Positions 43,887 through 55,908 of a stretch of DNA of 64,000 bases are shown piece after piece. The position numbers and the translations under genes were made by a program. This DNA comes from Fremontodendron californicum (Eukaryota > Streptophyta > Magnoliopsida > Malvales > Malvaceae). Position 1 is the first letter of the stretch, and each line of letters opens with the position of its first letter. The stretch covers positions 7,817,501-7,881,500 of the forward strand of contig JAULJL010000015.1 of assembly GCA_030761205.1 (NCBI GenBank). The letters run 5' to 3'. Under the pieces are notes generated by a model. The model searched no databases. It saw only the letters and a list, made by a program, of their open reading frames with translations, and was not told the DNA's origin.

Positions 43887-45818
43887 ATGAACCCAACCAC
43901 AATCTACAACTCCACCGCCTCACCAACTCACCCATCATCACTCTTCCCACAAATCACAAGATGCAAAACCATGAGAGAACTCCACCAAGTCCACGCCCTC
44001 TTCCTCAAAACTGGCCAAACCCACGACCCTTTAGCCGCGGCCGAAATCCTCAAATTCTGCTCCCTTTCCACTCACCGCGACATCGATTACGCCCGCAAGG
44101 TTTTCCGCCAAATGCGCGAACCTAACTGTTTTTCTTGGAACACAATCATCAGAGCTCTAACAGACTCTGATGAAAACAATGAAACAAATGAGCCGTTGGA
44201 AGCATTGCTTTTATTTACTGAAATGGTCTCTGACGGGACCGTTTTGCCTAATAGATTTACTTTTCCTTCAGTTTTAAAGGCCTGTGCTAGAACTGGGAAG
44301 CTTCTAGAAGGGGAACAGGTTCATGGGTTAGCAGTGAAATTTGGATTTGAAAAAGATGAGTTTGTTGCTAGCAATCTTGTAAGAATGTATGTTATGTGTG
44401 GAGCCATGGAAAAAGTTCAATTTCTGCTTAACAAAATGATGGTTGATTTTGAAAATGGTGGCAAATTAGTAAAGGATAAGAGGAGAATAGATGGTAATAT
44501 TGTTTTATGGAATGTGATGATTGATGGGTACGTAAGAGTTGGGGATTTAGGGGCTGCTAGGGAATTGTTTGATAAAATGTCTAAAAGAAGTGTGATTTCA
44601 TGGAATGTGATGATTTCTGGGTACGCCCAAAATGGGTATTTTAAGGAAGCAATTGACATGTTTCGTTTGATGCAAATGGGGGAAGTGAGGCCTAATTATG
44701 TGACTTTGGTGAGCGTTCTTCCTGCAATTTCAAGACTCGGGGCACTTGAGTTGGGGAAATGGGTGCATTTGTATGCCGAGAGGAATGAGATTGTGATTGA
44801 TGATGTGCTTGGTTCTGCATTGATTGATATGTATGCTAAGTGCGGGAGTATTGAGAAAGCAGTTCAGGTCTTTGACAGGATAAGTAAACCGAATACAATT
44901 ACTTGGAGCGCGATAATTGGGGGTCTTGCAATGCATGGTAGAGCAAAGGATGCTCTTGATTATTTTTCAAGGATGGAACGTGAGGGGGTAACTCCTAGTG
45001 ATGTTGTGTATATTGGTGTCTTGAGTGCTTGTAGCCATGCAGGGTTAGTGGAAGAGGGGCGTTTATTTTTCAATCATATTGTTAATGCGGTTGGCTTTGA
45101 ACCTAGACTTGAACATTATGGGTGTATGGTTGATCTATTAGGCCGTGCTGGGCTATTTAAAGAGGCTGAAGAGTTTATATCGAACATGCCAATAAAACCA
45201 GATGATGTGATATGGAAGGCCTTGTTAGGTGCCTGTAAGATGCATGGAAATATTGAGATGGGTGGCCGTGTGGCTGGGATTTTGATGAATATGGCTCCTC
45301 GTGATAGCGGAGCTTATGTGGCATTGTCAAATATATATGCTGCTTCCAGAGATTGGGAGTCAGTTGCAAAGGTGAGGTTAAAAATGAAGGAGATGGATGT
45401 AAGGAAAGACCCTGGATGCAGTTGGATTGAGCTGGATGGAGTTGTTCATCAGTTTCTTGTGGAAGATGATTCCCACCCCAGAGCTAAAGAGATTCATTCA
45501 ATGCTGCAGGAAATTGCTGAGCAAATGAAGTTGGTAGGATATAAGCCGGATACCACACAAGTTTTGCTTAACATTGACGAGGAAGAAAAAGAAAGCACGC
45601 TATACTATCACAGTGAAAGGATCGCCATTGCATTTGGCTTAATCAGCACAAGCCCGGGAATGCCACTTCGGATAGTCAAGAACCTCCGTGTATGTGAGGA
45701 TTGTCACTCTTCAATAAAACTAATCTCAAAGATTTATAAGCGTGAAATAATTGTTAGGGATCGGAAGCGCTTTCATCATTTCGAGAATGGTTCGTGTTCT
45801 TGCATGGACTACTGGTAA
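43887..45818 (+). CDS. LPA66: PPR protein, PLS-DYW class, LPA66-type plastid RNA editing factor
   Basis: One uninterrupted exon of 643 residues. It opens MNPTTIYNSTASPTHPSSLF, a plausible plastid transit peptide, then PPR repeats of the P-L-S pattern (for example NCFSWNTIIRAL, NRFTFPSVLKACARTGKLLE, VISWNVMISGYAQNGYFKEA, TITWSAIIGGLAMHGRAKDA). The E/E+ region follows (IWKALLGACKMHGNIEMG; DPGCSWIELDG). The DYW deaminase domain has the zinc-site HxE (HSERIAIAFGLIST) and CxxC (CEDCHSSIKL) and ends CSCMDYW. The sequence agrees with my recollection of Arabidopsis LPA66 (At5g48910), needed for editing of plastid psbF RNA and hence photosystem II accumulation. The TE-derived duplication ends only 69 bases before the ATG. 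Confidence 0.9.
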   Translation: MNPTTIYNSTASPTHPSSLFPQITRCKTMRELHQVHALFLKTGQTHDPLAAAEILKFCSLSTHRDIDYARKVFRQMREPNCFSWNTIIRALTDSDENNETNEPLEALLLFTEMVSDGTVLPNRFTFPSVLKACARTGKLLEGEQVHGLAVKFGFEKDEFVASNLVRMYVMCGAMEKVQFLLNKMMVDFENGGKLVKDKRRIDGNIVLWNVMIDGYVRVGDLGAARELFDKMSKRSVISWNVMISGYAQNGYFKEAIDMFRLMQMGEVRPNYVTLVSVLPAISRLGALELGKWVHLYAERNEIVIDDVLGSALIDMYAKCGSIEKAVQVFDRISKPNTITWSAIIGGLAMHGRAKDALDYFSRMEREGVTPSDVVYIGVLSACSHAGLVEEGRLFFNHIVNAVGFEPRLEHYGCMVDLLGRAGLFKEAEEFISNMPIKPDDVIWKALLGACKMHGNIEMGGRVAGILMNMAPRDSGAYVALSNIYAASRDWESVAKVRLKMKEMDVRKDPGCSWIELDGVVHQFLVEDDSHPRAKEIHSMLQEIAEQMKLVGYKPDTTQVLLNIDEEEKESTLYYHSERIAIAFGLISTSPGMPLRIVKNLRVCEDCHSSIKLISKIYKREIIVRDRKRFHHFENGSCSCMDYW

Positions 45819-48000
45819 CACCCCCTCCCTTCCCAATTTATGTCGAAGTATACCAATAACTTCATTAGTGTAAGGTATATTTTGGCATTAAATAATTAGT
45901 TGTCTCTGTATCTATGATTGAATCGAAATAGAAATATGAATAACATAGTAAAAATCCAATAACAGCCTGTTTTTTTCTTCTTCACCATTAGTTATTACAT
46001 TGGATGAATGATGTGTTAAGAGACTGCAACATCTGTTGCCTTGTTACCAACATGTTCTTCATTTCAGGAGCTCAAAGACTAGTTTTCTCCCTTCTTGATT
46101 ATAACAATGTTGCAGAGGGGGGGAAGAAAAGTCATCCTGTTAGTACAAAGTAGAGTTCAGTAGAGCAGTGCATGACAGATGAAAGCTATAACTGGACCTC
46201 CCATAGCATCTACTTTGTACCAACTTCTCATTTTTCTTAACATATCTATGCTTTGGGGTAAAATATCCAAAATGAAAGGGAAGAAAGGACTATAAGTTAT
46301 ACTCTAAAATGTTAAATTTGACTATGTTAAAGAGATATCCATATTGAACTCGGAGTTTAATTTAGTTGGTTCATGCAATCATTTCTAAAAGGTGGGATAT
46401 AACAGGTTTAGAGTTTGAATTCCAACAACATATGTAACTCTTTTTTTATCCTCAAACTGCGACTTTTTTTGTAAAAAAAAATTCATGCTTGGCGCTTAAA
46501 TTAACCCAAGCCAAAAGAACATAGCATGACATAAATATCATAAAACTACTATTATAAAAGAGCTTACAGCTTGTCATGAACATCCTCAGTGCGCATGTTT
46601 AGCAAAAGCCCATTCGGTCTGAAAGGAAGTAATAATCAAGTATTAATAACTAAAGGCCAAAAAAATCAAATATAGTTATAAATTTGATAGAGGTCTTCTC
46701 CTAATATTACCGATCGAAAATCTAAAGTAAAACCACTAGCTACCTAATAATTATGTATATACTTGCAATGGCCACTTTAAAGGCTTAAGCAACTGACTTT
46801 TGGGGTATTCTCTGGACAAGCTCATTGGCCATGAATAAATGCCCATTAGTATGTCTCCATCATGCTGAACAGAGGTCCATCCATGCAATAAAGAAAGAAA
46901 AAAAATTCCATTTCTTGTCACTCAAATAAAATACATGCATATGATTGCTTCAGTTCAGTACTTTATATTGAATGAGTTTAATTACTTGTTTATTCTTGTT
47001 TCGGTCTCATACTCTCTTAAAAGTATGGAAGGATAGTAGTAGTACTAGTAAGGAACTTTTTAAGATTGATTAATATTTATTTATAATAATAATATTGTAT
47101 TAAATATAAAAGTTTATAATTTTATTCATCATTTTTAATTCATTAATTAAAAATATTATTATATTTAGTAACTTTAAAAAGTACATTTAAGATACTCGTT
47201 AAAAAAATTCTTCCTAAAAATCTGAATAAAGTTTTGAGAAATTCTGACCAGAAGAAAATATAATAAGATCACTCATTTCAGGAAAATTGATTTCCAGAGC
47301 AACATTTGTTTAGGGCCACCGAATTCCATATACCTTTTTTTTTCACTTTGATTTAAAAATACTTTGATAGGGATAAATACTTGGTCAAAAAACTTTTTTT
47401 TTTTTCGATAAAAGACTCTACTCTAAGAATATCCCATCATCTCATTTGGTTGAAATTACAAGACAGAGAGACAAAGGTCAAAGATTATATATAAAAGAAA
47501 AAGATTGAATTATAGATGATATTCATGGATGATTAAGAAAATCAATGATTGTTTAAAATTGGCGTGAATTTGAATAGTGAGATGTTGACAAATGTTTTCT
47601 TTCTCTTCAAACATATTTGCCTATTTTTGCATGAAAACGCCACAAAAAGATTACATTCTTCTTCTTTTTTTTGGGATAATATTTTATTATTAGAAGACAT
47701 AATTAGAGGTCCCATTAAATGAAAGAATTTCAATTATTTGTATAAGGTTTGAAAAGAAATCATATTAATTTTTATTGTTTCTACACACAAAAATTTGATA
47801 AAAAAATTAAAATCCCCAACTAAAAGAAGTATGTCTAGCATTTACACCTTATTGACAATTTTTTGGAGTAAAACTCTTGATTATGGAAAGTTTTCTTCTT
47901 TCTTGCTTCCCGTGCATTTATTTAAACTGCATTATTAAAGAAGGCTAAAGATAATCATTACTTAGATTTGTTAAATATATGATAACTTTTTTTTTTTCCC
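45819..48000. other. Intergenic region with a possible gene relic and an M1 MITE
   Basis: Downstream of the PPR gene the DNA is AT-rich. A minus-strand stretch (46766-46863) reads HDGDILMGIYSWPMSLSREY and on to KPLKWPLQ between a possible acceptor (CTGTTCAG) and donor (CAA|GTATAT). A second possible exon (about 46569-46620, after TTTCAG) would add a few codons to a stop. I cannot assign a family. A degenerate M1 MITE lies at 47036-47210. Confidence 0.35.
47036..47210. mobile_element. Degenerate MITE, family M1
   Basis: The right end GATACTCGTTAAAAAAATTC and the arms (TTTATAATAATAATATTGTA against TTTAGTAACTTTAAAAAGTA-like text) match family M1. The left end is poorly preserved. Confidence 0.55.
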
Positions 48001-48095
48001 TATTAGATCGACTTTTTTATATTAATATAGAAAAAAAAATTATTTACCAAAATATCGCTATATTCAGATTAATTTTCAAAATCCGTTTTTTTTAT

Positions 48096-48260
48096 CAGTT
48101 GGGAAATCGCCATGGCCCATGGCGATTTCCCAACTGAAAATTTTAAAATTTTTTAAAATACCAGTTGGAAATCGCCATGACCCATGGCGATTTTCCAACT
48201 AAAATTTGTAAATTTTTTTTTCCCATTGGGAAATCGCCACCGTGGGTGGCGATTTCCCAA
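48096..48260. repeat. Palindrome array, left arm of element C
   Basis: Three palindromes at 48096-48136, about 48162-48200 and 48225-48260. The first (CAGTTGGGAAATCGCCATGG and its complement) is almost perfect over 41 bases. The second has lost one G/C pair on each side in step (TTGGAAATCGCC with GGCGATTTTCCAA), so pairing is largely kept. Confidence 0.88.
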
Positions 48261-48415
48261 AGGTTTTATTTTTTCTTTATTTTTATTATTTTTTTTTCAA
48301 ATTTTTGGGAAAATATGAAAAACATGACTCAATAGTGAACTTATTGTGAAATGGTATAATGAATAAAAGTTATTTGAAAAAGAGAAATGAATAATTAGAA
48401 ATTATTATAAAGGAT

Positions 48416-48677
48416 TAGACCTGCTCACGGGCCGGGCAACCCACCCGGCCCGACAGGCACGGCCCGTATTGGGCCGGGCCTGGACAGGATAATTTATGTT
48501 TCGGGCCGGCTCGGACCGAAACAGTGATTTTTATTATAATAATATTATTTTATTTAATTTTAATTAAAAAAATTTCAAAAAAATTATTCCAATGAACAGT
48601 GATTCGGGCCTAAACGGGCGGGCCTGGGCAGAAAAGAAAAAAAAAAAGGGCCGCGGCCCTGCCCATGAGCACCTCTA
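48416..48677. mobile_element. GC-rich hAT-type MITE, family M3, nested in element C
   Basis: It lies in the reverse orientation to the other two copies, with ends TAGACCTGCTCACGGGCCGG and (complement) TAGAGGTGCTCATGGGC. The exact 8-bp duplication TAAAGGAT stands at 48408-48415 and 48678-48685. Since it splits the left arm of element C, it inserted later. Confidence 0.9.
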
Positions 48678-49190
48678 TAAAGGATATTGTAAAGACAAAA
48701 TTATCCTTGATAAAAAAACCTTCTCTTCTCTTCTCTTCTCTTCCCTTTTTCTTTTATTTTTTAATTTAATTTTTAATTAAAAAATAAATATTCTGAAAAT
48801 GAAAACTTTTTAATTTAAAAAAAAAATTAATTTTTTATTTACTTTTTTTAATTAAAAAATTTTAAAAAATAAAAATAATATGCCTAAAATTAATTTTTTA
48901 AAATTTTTTTAAATTTTTTTAAATTTAAAAAAAATATTTATTTAAATATTTTATTTTTTAAATTTATTTTCAATTAAAATTTTTAAAAAATAATATTTCC
49001 TTAATGAAAGAAAAAAGAAAAATAAGTTTTTTCATTAAGGGTAATTTTGTCTTTACAATATCCTTTATAATAATTTCAAATTATTTATTTCTCTTTTTCA
49101 AATAACTTTTATTCATTATACCATTTCACAATAAGTTCACTATTGGTGCATGTTTTTCATATTTTCCCAAAAATCAGGAAAAAAATATAA

Positions 49191-49425
49191 ATGAAGGGAA
49201 TTCGCCACCCCAATGGCTATTTCCCTTCATCAAATTTGCAAATTTTGCAAATTTAACCAAGGGAAATCGCCATGGGGGGTGGCGATTTCCCTTGGTTAAT
49301 TTTGCAAAATTTGCAAAATACACCAAGGGAAATCGCCACCCCCCATGACGATTTCCCTTTGTGTTTTTTACAAATTTTGAAATTTTTACACTGGGAAATC
49401 GCCATGGGGGATGGCGATTTCCCAG
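49191..49425. repeat. Palindrome array, right arm of element C
   Basis: Four palindromes at 49191-49230 (degraded: GGGAATTCGCCA with TGGCTATTTCCC), 49256-49296, 49321-49363 and 49391-49425. The second and third share the ACCAAGGG outer arm and look like a local duplication with opposite centres (GGGGGG and CCCCCC). Confidence 0.88.
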
Positions 49426-49524
49426 CTAGAAAAAAAAAACGGATTTTGGAAAATAATATAAAAGTAACGGTATTTTGGATTTTTTTTTTTTTTGCTATAT
49501 TTAAATAAAAAAACCTATTAGATC

Positions 49525-51766
49525 CCACTCGATTGAGACTTAAAAACTCACTCCACCAAAACACAACTACTACTATAAAACTCGTCCTTGGCCCCTCTTT
49601 CCTCTCACAAACATATATGGATTAGGAATTGCAATAAAAAAATTGTTTTATTCATTTTTATTTTATTTTTTTATGGATGTTGAAATTTTTTATTTTTATG
49701 GATATCGGTTATATTCATAATTGTTTCATGGTATTTCATTCTTTTATATCCAAATTTTTATTATTATTTTTAACTTAATATTATAAAAAATTATATTATA
49801 ATTTATTTATTAACATAATTTTAATATATAAAATCATTTAATAATATATATAAAATATTAATATATATATATATGATTTTAGTATATATATATATATCTA
49901 ATATATATACTAAAAATATAATAAAATAAAATAAAATATTGAAAAAAAAATAGTACTTTTAAAAGTCGAGACGAGACAGAGCAGAGTAAGCATTTATCAA
50001 AACTATCTCACATTGCTTTTCAAAACAAAAATTTTTCATTCGAAACGGATCAATACGAAATGCATCAATAGAGTTTTATGATTCTAATATAGACCCACCA
50101 AAATTCATAAACTACTTTGGCACTTGCATCAAGAGCAATGCACTCTCAACAATTACCTATTTTCCATCACTGATTCAAGGCCTTTGACTGACGAAAAGAG
50201 CAATAGATAAACACTAGAAACTACATCTGGAAAGGACAAGACTTGGTGGTGTCCAGCGTTCTGCATAGAAAACCTTCCCTTCTTTCTCAAAGAGTGCAAC
50301 GTAAAGGGGAAAAAAAATATATTTGGACAAATATATTTCGATTGGGTTCGGGTTCGGTTCGGATTCAGGTTTGTTTTACATCATTTTTATTTTATGTTAG
50401 ATGTAATCATCTTTACATAATTTAAATATTTATTTTTAAAAATAATTTTATAATTATTTTTAAAAATAATCTTTTATTATAATATGATATTTTTTATTAT
50501 ATTTATTTATTAAAATCAATATTTGTTAGCACCAAAAGAATATAAAATTAATTTTTTATATAAAATAAAATATTAAAATAATTTATTATAAAAAATATGA
50601 TATATTATAAATTAATCATATTAATATTTAAGATAATTGATTTGATGAACTCGAATTTCAACATGTAAATACATTATTAGATTCACTACAAAATAAGAGA
50701 TTTTTAGGGACCAACTCTGACATTAAACTTTGAGGCCTAAATGGGTTTGGACTATCCATTTCCAAATATAGGCGAGTTTAGGCAGAATTTGAAGCTTATA
50801 TTTCGGATCGATCCGTGCTTGGGCAAGTGAATATGGTGTTAATGACTTAATTTAATAACATGCCTAAGAAAACTATATATATGTTGCAAAGAGCAAAACA
50901 TTTTTTTTAAAAGTAGTTTTTATCTATTTTGTAATATAAGAAATACTATTATACTAGAGATAAATTAAAATGAATGAATTGCTATTAATTAATTTTAATA
51001 TATAGAAAATACTATTATACTATTATAAGGGTGCTCTTAAAATAACATAAATAAAGGACAAATAATATTTTATGTCAAAAAATTTACATTTTTAACATTT
51101 TCATGAGTTTATAATTTTTAGATAGTGGATTCATAAAGATATGAGATATTAAAATTATAAGTACAAAATATAATTTTATTTTTGATAAAATTATTATTTT
51201 ATCATATATATATATATAATATAAATTAAATTAAATTATAATTAAATTATTAAAAAAGATATTATAATAAAATTGATAAATAAAGTTCTTGCTTTATAAA
51301 AAAATTATTTAATTATAATTTGATAATTTTTATTTTTAATATTAAATTCGGGTTCGGGTTCGGGTCGGGCTCAAGTATTTACGGGTTCGAGTTTTTCGGA
51401 TTCGGATTTTTTCGGGTTCGAGCTCTTTCGAGCTCGGGCCATTTCGGATTCGAATTTTTAACTTTTTGATCAAATTAAATTTGAACGGATTCGAATTCAA
51501 ATTTTACCTGGACGAATTTTCGGATTCGAATTTATTTTGTCACATCGAATTTTGATGGTATACAATTTGAATTTCTATATAGCTTGGGTGGTCGAATCAT
51601 GACCGTTGATTTACTGGACTTAGAGCTTACTCATAGTCAATACTCTGTCTGTCTGTCCTGTTTCCCAAAAAGAAAACCTCTCCCTCATTGAAAACTCCTC
51701 AAAACAACATTAAACTTTGCACCTTCTTTTCTTTATTTCTTCTCTTTCTCTCTCTCTGGTACTTTC
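49525..51766. other. AT-rich intergenic DNA with GGGTTCGGGTT-type repeat text
   Basis: No gene is seen. Short degenerate repeats of the form TCGGGTTCGGGT and TTCGGATTCG occur at 50338-50370 and 51348-51530 and may be the ends of one old element. The promoter and leader of the TMKL1-type gene lie at the right; a pyrimidine-rich leader (CTTTTCTTTATTTCTTCTC) runs to 51756. Confidence 0.5.
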
Positions 51767-54267
51767 ATGGAGGTGTTCAAACTTTACTCCCTCTACATTT
51801 TCTTCTTCTTTGTCTTGACCAAAGGCTTATCTACAACCCTCACCGAGTCATTGTCTTCTTCTTCTTCTTCTTCTTCACCAGATGTTGAGCTTCTCTTGGG
51901 AAAGATTAAAGCTTCATTGCAAGGTAACACTGAGAACTTACTCTTATCTTCATGGAACTCTTCCGTTCCTCTTTGCCAATGGAGAGGACTTAAATGGGTC
52001 TTCTCCGATGGGACTCCTCTTTCTTGTGGTGACCTTTCTTTACCACAATGGACTAACCTCTCTCTTTCCAAGGACCCATCTTTACACCTTCTTTCACTTC
52101 AGCTCCCATCTGCTAACCTTACTGGTTCTTTACCTAGAGAGCTTGGGGAGTTTTCTATGCTTCAAAGTCTTTACCTTAACATTAACTCACTGAGTGGGAC
52201 TATCCCTCTTGAACTTGGTTACAGCTCTTCGTTATCTGATATTGATTTGAATGACAACTTGCTCACTGGGGTTTTAGCTCCCTCCATCTGGAACTTGTGT
52301 GATAGACTTGTTTCTCTTAGGCTTCGTGGTAATTCACTATCTGGGTCTCTTCCTGAACCTGCATTACCAAATTCTACTTGTAAGAATTTGCAGTCCCTTG
52401 ATTTGGGTAACAACAAGTTTTTAGGGGATTTCCCAGAGTTTATAACTGGGTTTCAAGCTCTTAAAGAGCTTGACCTTTCAGGTAACATGCTTTCAGGTCC
52501 AATTCCAGAGAGTTTGGCCTCTTTAAACCTTGAAAAATTAGATCTTTCCCACAATAACTTCACTGGAGTGTTGCCTGTTTTTGGTGAAAGAAAGTTTGGT
52601 GCGGAGGTTTTTGAAGGGAACAATCCAGGGCTATGTGGATTGCCTTTAAATAGTTGCAGTGGCAGGTCTCAATTGAGTCCAGGTGCAATTGCTGGCATTG
52701 TGATTGGTCTAATGACTGGAGTGGTAGTTTCGGCTTCATTGTGTATTGGCTATGTGCAGAACAAGAAGAGGAGAAGTAGGGGAGATAGTGAAGAGGAACT
52801 GGAGGAAGAAGGAGAGGAAGATGAAAATGGTGTTGGCGTTGTGGGAGGTAATGGTGAGAGCAAGCTTATTTTGTTCCAAGGCGGCGAGCATTTGACATTA
52901 GAGGATGTACTGAATGCGACTGGCCAAGTCATGGAAAAGACAAATTATGGGACTGTCTACAAGGCAAAGCTTGCTGATGGAGGAAATATAGCATTGAGGT
53001 TACTGAGGGAAGGTAGTTGCAAGGATAGGAGCTCATGTCTGCCAGTCATAAAGCAGCTTGGGAAGGTTAGACATGAGAATTTGGTTCCACTGAGAGCTTT
53101 CTATCAGGGGAAGAGAGGGGAGAAGCTTCTTATTTATGACTATCTTCCAAATAGAAGCTTACATGACTTTTTACATGGTATTGCATATTTTAACTTTTCT
53201 TTTTGACCCTTTCTTCTGAATTTTATTTATCTTCCATCTTTCTATCTTCATATAAAGCTGTGATAATTGGAGCCACCCACCCTTATTGTGAGTGATAGTA
53301 ATATTTCCCTGTTCTAGAACTAATACCTCAATGAGTCATGACTCCTTTTAAATTCATATTTAAATACAATGATATTCTGAGCTTTTCTTTGAGGTTTCAA
53401 AATCTGCATCAATAGTAATATGGTATTTTGCAAAAGATATTTATGTCATTCGATATTGATTTAAACTTTATTCAGTAAAATGTTTAAGTAAATTATTTTA
53501 GTTACTAGATCAAGTCATTGGTAAGTTTTTTGGATTTTTTGGATCGTTGCTGCATGTGAATTATGGCCACTGAGTGCAAATTCATCGAATTCTTATTGAG
53601 TTATGTATGTTTCTGATTAAATGCAGAATCAAGAGCAGGAAAGCCAGTTCTGAACTGGGCTCGACGGCACAAGATTGCATTGGGCATAGCCAGAGGACTA
53701 GCATATCTTCATACAGGTCTCGAGATACCGATCACCCATGGGAATGTTAGATCCAAAAATGTGCTCGTAGATGACTTTTTTGTGGCCAGGCTCACTGAGT
53801 TTGGACTTGACAAGCTAATGATCCCAGCTGTAGCTGATGAAATGGTGGCCCTGGCAAAGACTGATGGTTACAAGGCACCAGAACTTCAAAGGATGAAGAA
53901 ATGCAACAGCAGAACAGATGTTTATGCATTCGGGATATTGTTATTGGAGATTTTGATAGGCAAGAAGCCTGGGAAAAATGGAAGAGGCAATGATGCTGTG
54001 GATTTGCCTTCAATGGTGAAAGTAGCAGTTTTGGAAGAGACAACAATGGAGGTTTTCGACGTAGAAGTCTTGAAGGGTATCCGGAGTCCGATGGAAGATG
54101 GATTAGTTCAGGCACTAAAGCTTGCAATGGGGTGCTGTGCTCCTGTAGCTTCAGTGAGACCCACCATGGATGAAGTTGTGAAGCAGCTGGAAGACAATAG
54201 ACCAAGGAACAGATCTGCTCTATATAGCCCTACAGAAACTAGGAGTGAAGTTGATACCCCATTCTGA
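51767..54267 (+). CDS. TMKL1: TMKL1-type LRR receptor pseudokinase
   Basis: Exons 51767-53177 and 53627-54267 join in phase (HG|ES) to 683 residues. There is a signal peptide (LYSLYIFFFFVLTKGLS), about six leucine-rich repeats (for example LTGSLPRELGEFSMLQSLYL, LEKLDLSHNNFTGVLP), one transmembrane helix (AIAGIVIGLMTGVVVSASLC), an acidic juxtamembrane stretch (Glu/Asp/Gly-rich, about residues 340-365) and a kinase-like domain. Key catalytic residues are missing: the ATP-site Lys is replaced (IALRLLRE), HRD reads HGNVRSKNV and DFG reads LTEFGL. This pattern is that of TMKL1, a plasma-membrane protein presumed to act without phosphotransfer. The intron within the catalytic domain fits the family. 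Recognition rests on remembered Arabidopsis TMKL1 (At3g24660). Confidence 0.88.
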
Positions 54268-54696
54268 GCTTTGTTTTTTTTTTGTTTTCAAGTTTTTCAT
54301 CAAATTATGACCTTTCATTTGCCTTACTAGTAATTACTATCTGCTTGTCAAGTAGGAAGTGGTAGTGAATGATTAATGTTTCTTGAGAGAGGTTATATTT
54401 TTGTTTGGGTGGAAATTTAATTCTTAGGGTTATGTAATTCATGACAAACTGATCCCTGAAAGACTTAGGTGTGGATTCTTACTTCTTAATTAGAAATTTG
54501 AAACTATTCCTACAAACAGTAGCAACATCAAAAACAACAGTTCAGAAAGGAAAAATGCAAAATTTTATGTTTTGGAGTTTTGTTTTGAACACAACTGAAC
54601 TGTATCTCCAATTTGATGATTTCCCTTTTTAAAAAAATAAAGAATAAATATTTTAAATACTTGATTTAGTATGTTCTTATAGCTCACAATTAAGAT

Positions 54697-54766
<70 letters not shown>

Positions 54767-55908
54767 CCATTTCATGTATCAAGAGTTTCCCTTTGTTGGT
54801 TTGGGTCATTCAAACCCCAGTTTGGGTTTGAATTGAAACATTTTATATCTCTTACTATGGCTATGATTTTCTACAAAAATAAAGAGAAACAAAAATGAAA
54901 AATTGTTAGCAACTAGATTAATGCTATCAAATATAATGAAAAAAAAAACTAAGATAATCAAGTCCATAAACAGAAGAATTGGAAGAACGAATTTTTGAGC
55001 TTTAAAATGTTCAACATTTTTGAGCTTTAAATGGGCTACAGAGGGTCTAATGCTAGGCATTTTGGCCATGGGCGTAATGCTTATGCTTAGCTCAAGTAGT
55101 AAGATTAAGAATAAAGTTGGGGTATAGTAGAGATCTTAAATGGATTAGAAAACTTTCATTCAAACCAATCAACCTCACTGAATGCAGTGGGAATGACAGA
55201 AACTGCCTGCCTTGGAGATGGAATTTCAAAGTTAGACTTGAAAAAATTAGGGTGTGTTGTATATCAGTGGGTTTCACAGGTTTTCAATTCTCTGTCTTAA
55301 AAAAAAAAAAGTTAAAAGGAGAAAGCAAAACGAATACCAAGATTAATTCTGCTTTAACTCTTTTTCTTTCTACTTATTTTCTCAGTTCAAGAGACTTGTT
55401 TATATTAAGTTCATGGCCATGGGAAAATCCACATGGCTCGAAGTCGAAGGTAAGAAAGTGCCACTGCTTCATAGGTGAGAAATGCAGCACATGCCCTGAG
55501 CCTTCTTTCTTCACATGCAAGCAAGCAATGTGAAACATAAATTATATATAATCCAATGTCTTTTAAAACCTATACTCACACATTCACAACATAATTTGCC
55601 TTCATCTGCAATTTATGTGCTAACTAATTAATCAAAGAAGCCCCCCCCCAAAAAAAAAAACAGGGGGAAACTGCTAAGGGAAATACATAACTACAAACAG
55701 AAGCAATAAAGAAGTGAGCAAACACTACGGCACCTTAAGAAAGGCCGAGGTCGATCAATGGCATTTATGACAAGTGAAATGTACAATACAATTTCTAAAA
55801 AAATTTGTACACTTGTCAAAGGGATTAAGCAGAATATATAAAATGATATATATATGGGAAGAAAAATGAGTTGTTTGTCATCTTCTTTTCCTTCTATTTA
55901 ATGAGAAT
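54268..55908. other. Region between convergent genes
   Basis: The 3' untranslated regions of TMKL1 (+) and the pectate lyase (-) lie at the two sides. A CT then TA microsatellite fills 54698-54764. The small frames here have no domain. Confidence 0.5.
54698..54764. repeat. Compound CT/TA microsatellite
   Basis: A run of CT units (about 54698-54722) continues directly into a longer run of TA units to 54764. It lies about 430 bases downstream of the TMKL1 stop. Confidence 0.92.

Larger units (their letters stand above)
48010..49515. mobile_element. Small member of the palindrome-bearing Mutator-type family (element C)
   Basis: The exact 9-bp duplication TATTAGATC at 48001-48009 and 49516-49524 bounds it. 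The ends are GACTTTTTTATATTAATATAG and the inverse AAATAAAAAAACC. The whole element is one long inverted repeat: for example GTGAACTTATTGTGAAATGG (48339) faces CCATTTCACAATAAGTTCAC (49121), and ATTGTAAAGACAAAATTA (48688) faces its complement near 49050. It carries seven palindromes and no gene. A hAT MITE (48416-48677) has inserted in the left arm. Without the MITE the transcript could fold into a hairpin with arms of roughly 600 bases. Confidence 0.9.

Noticed and set aside
50338..51540. Telomere-like or satellite array (GGGTTCGGGTT)
   Set aside because: The units are few, irregular and do not match the plant telomere repeat; recorded only as repeat text in an intergenic region.
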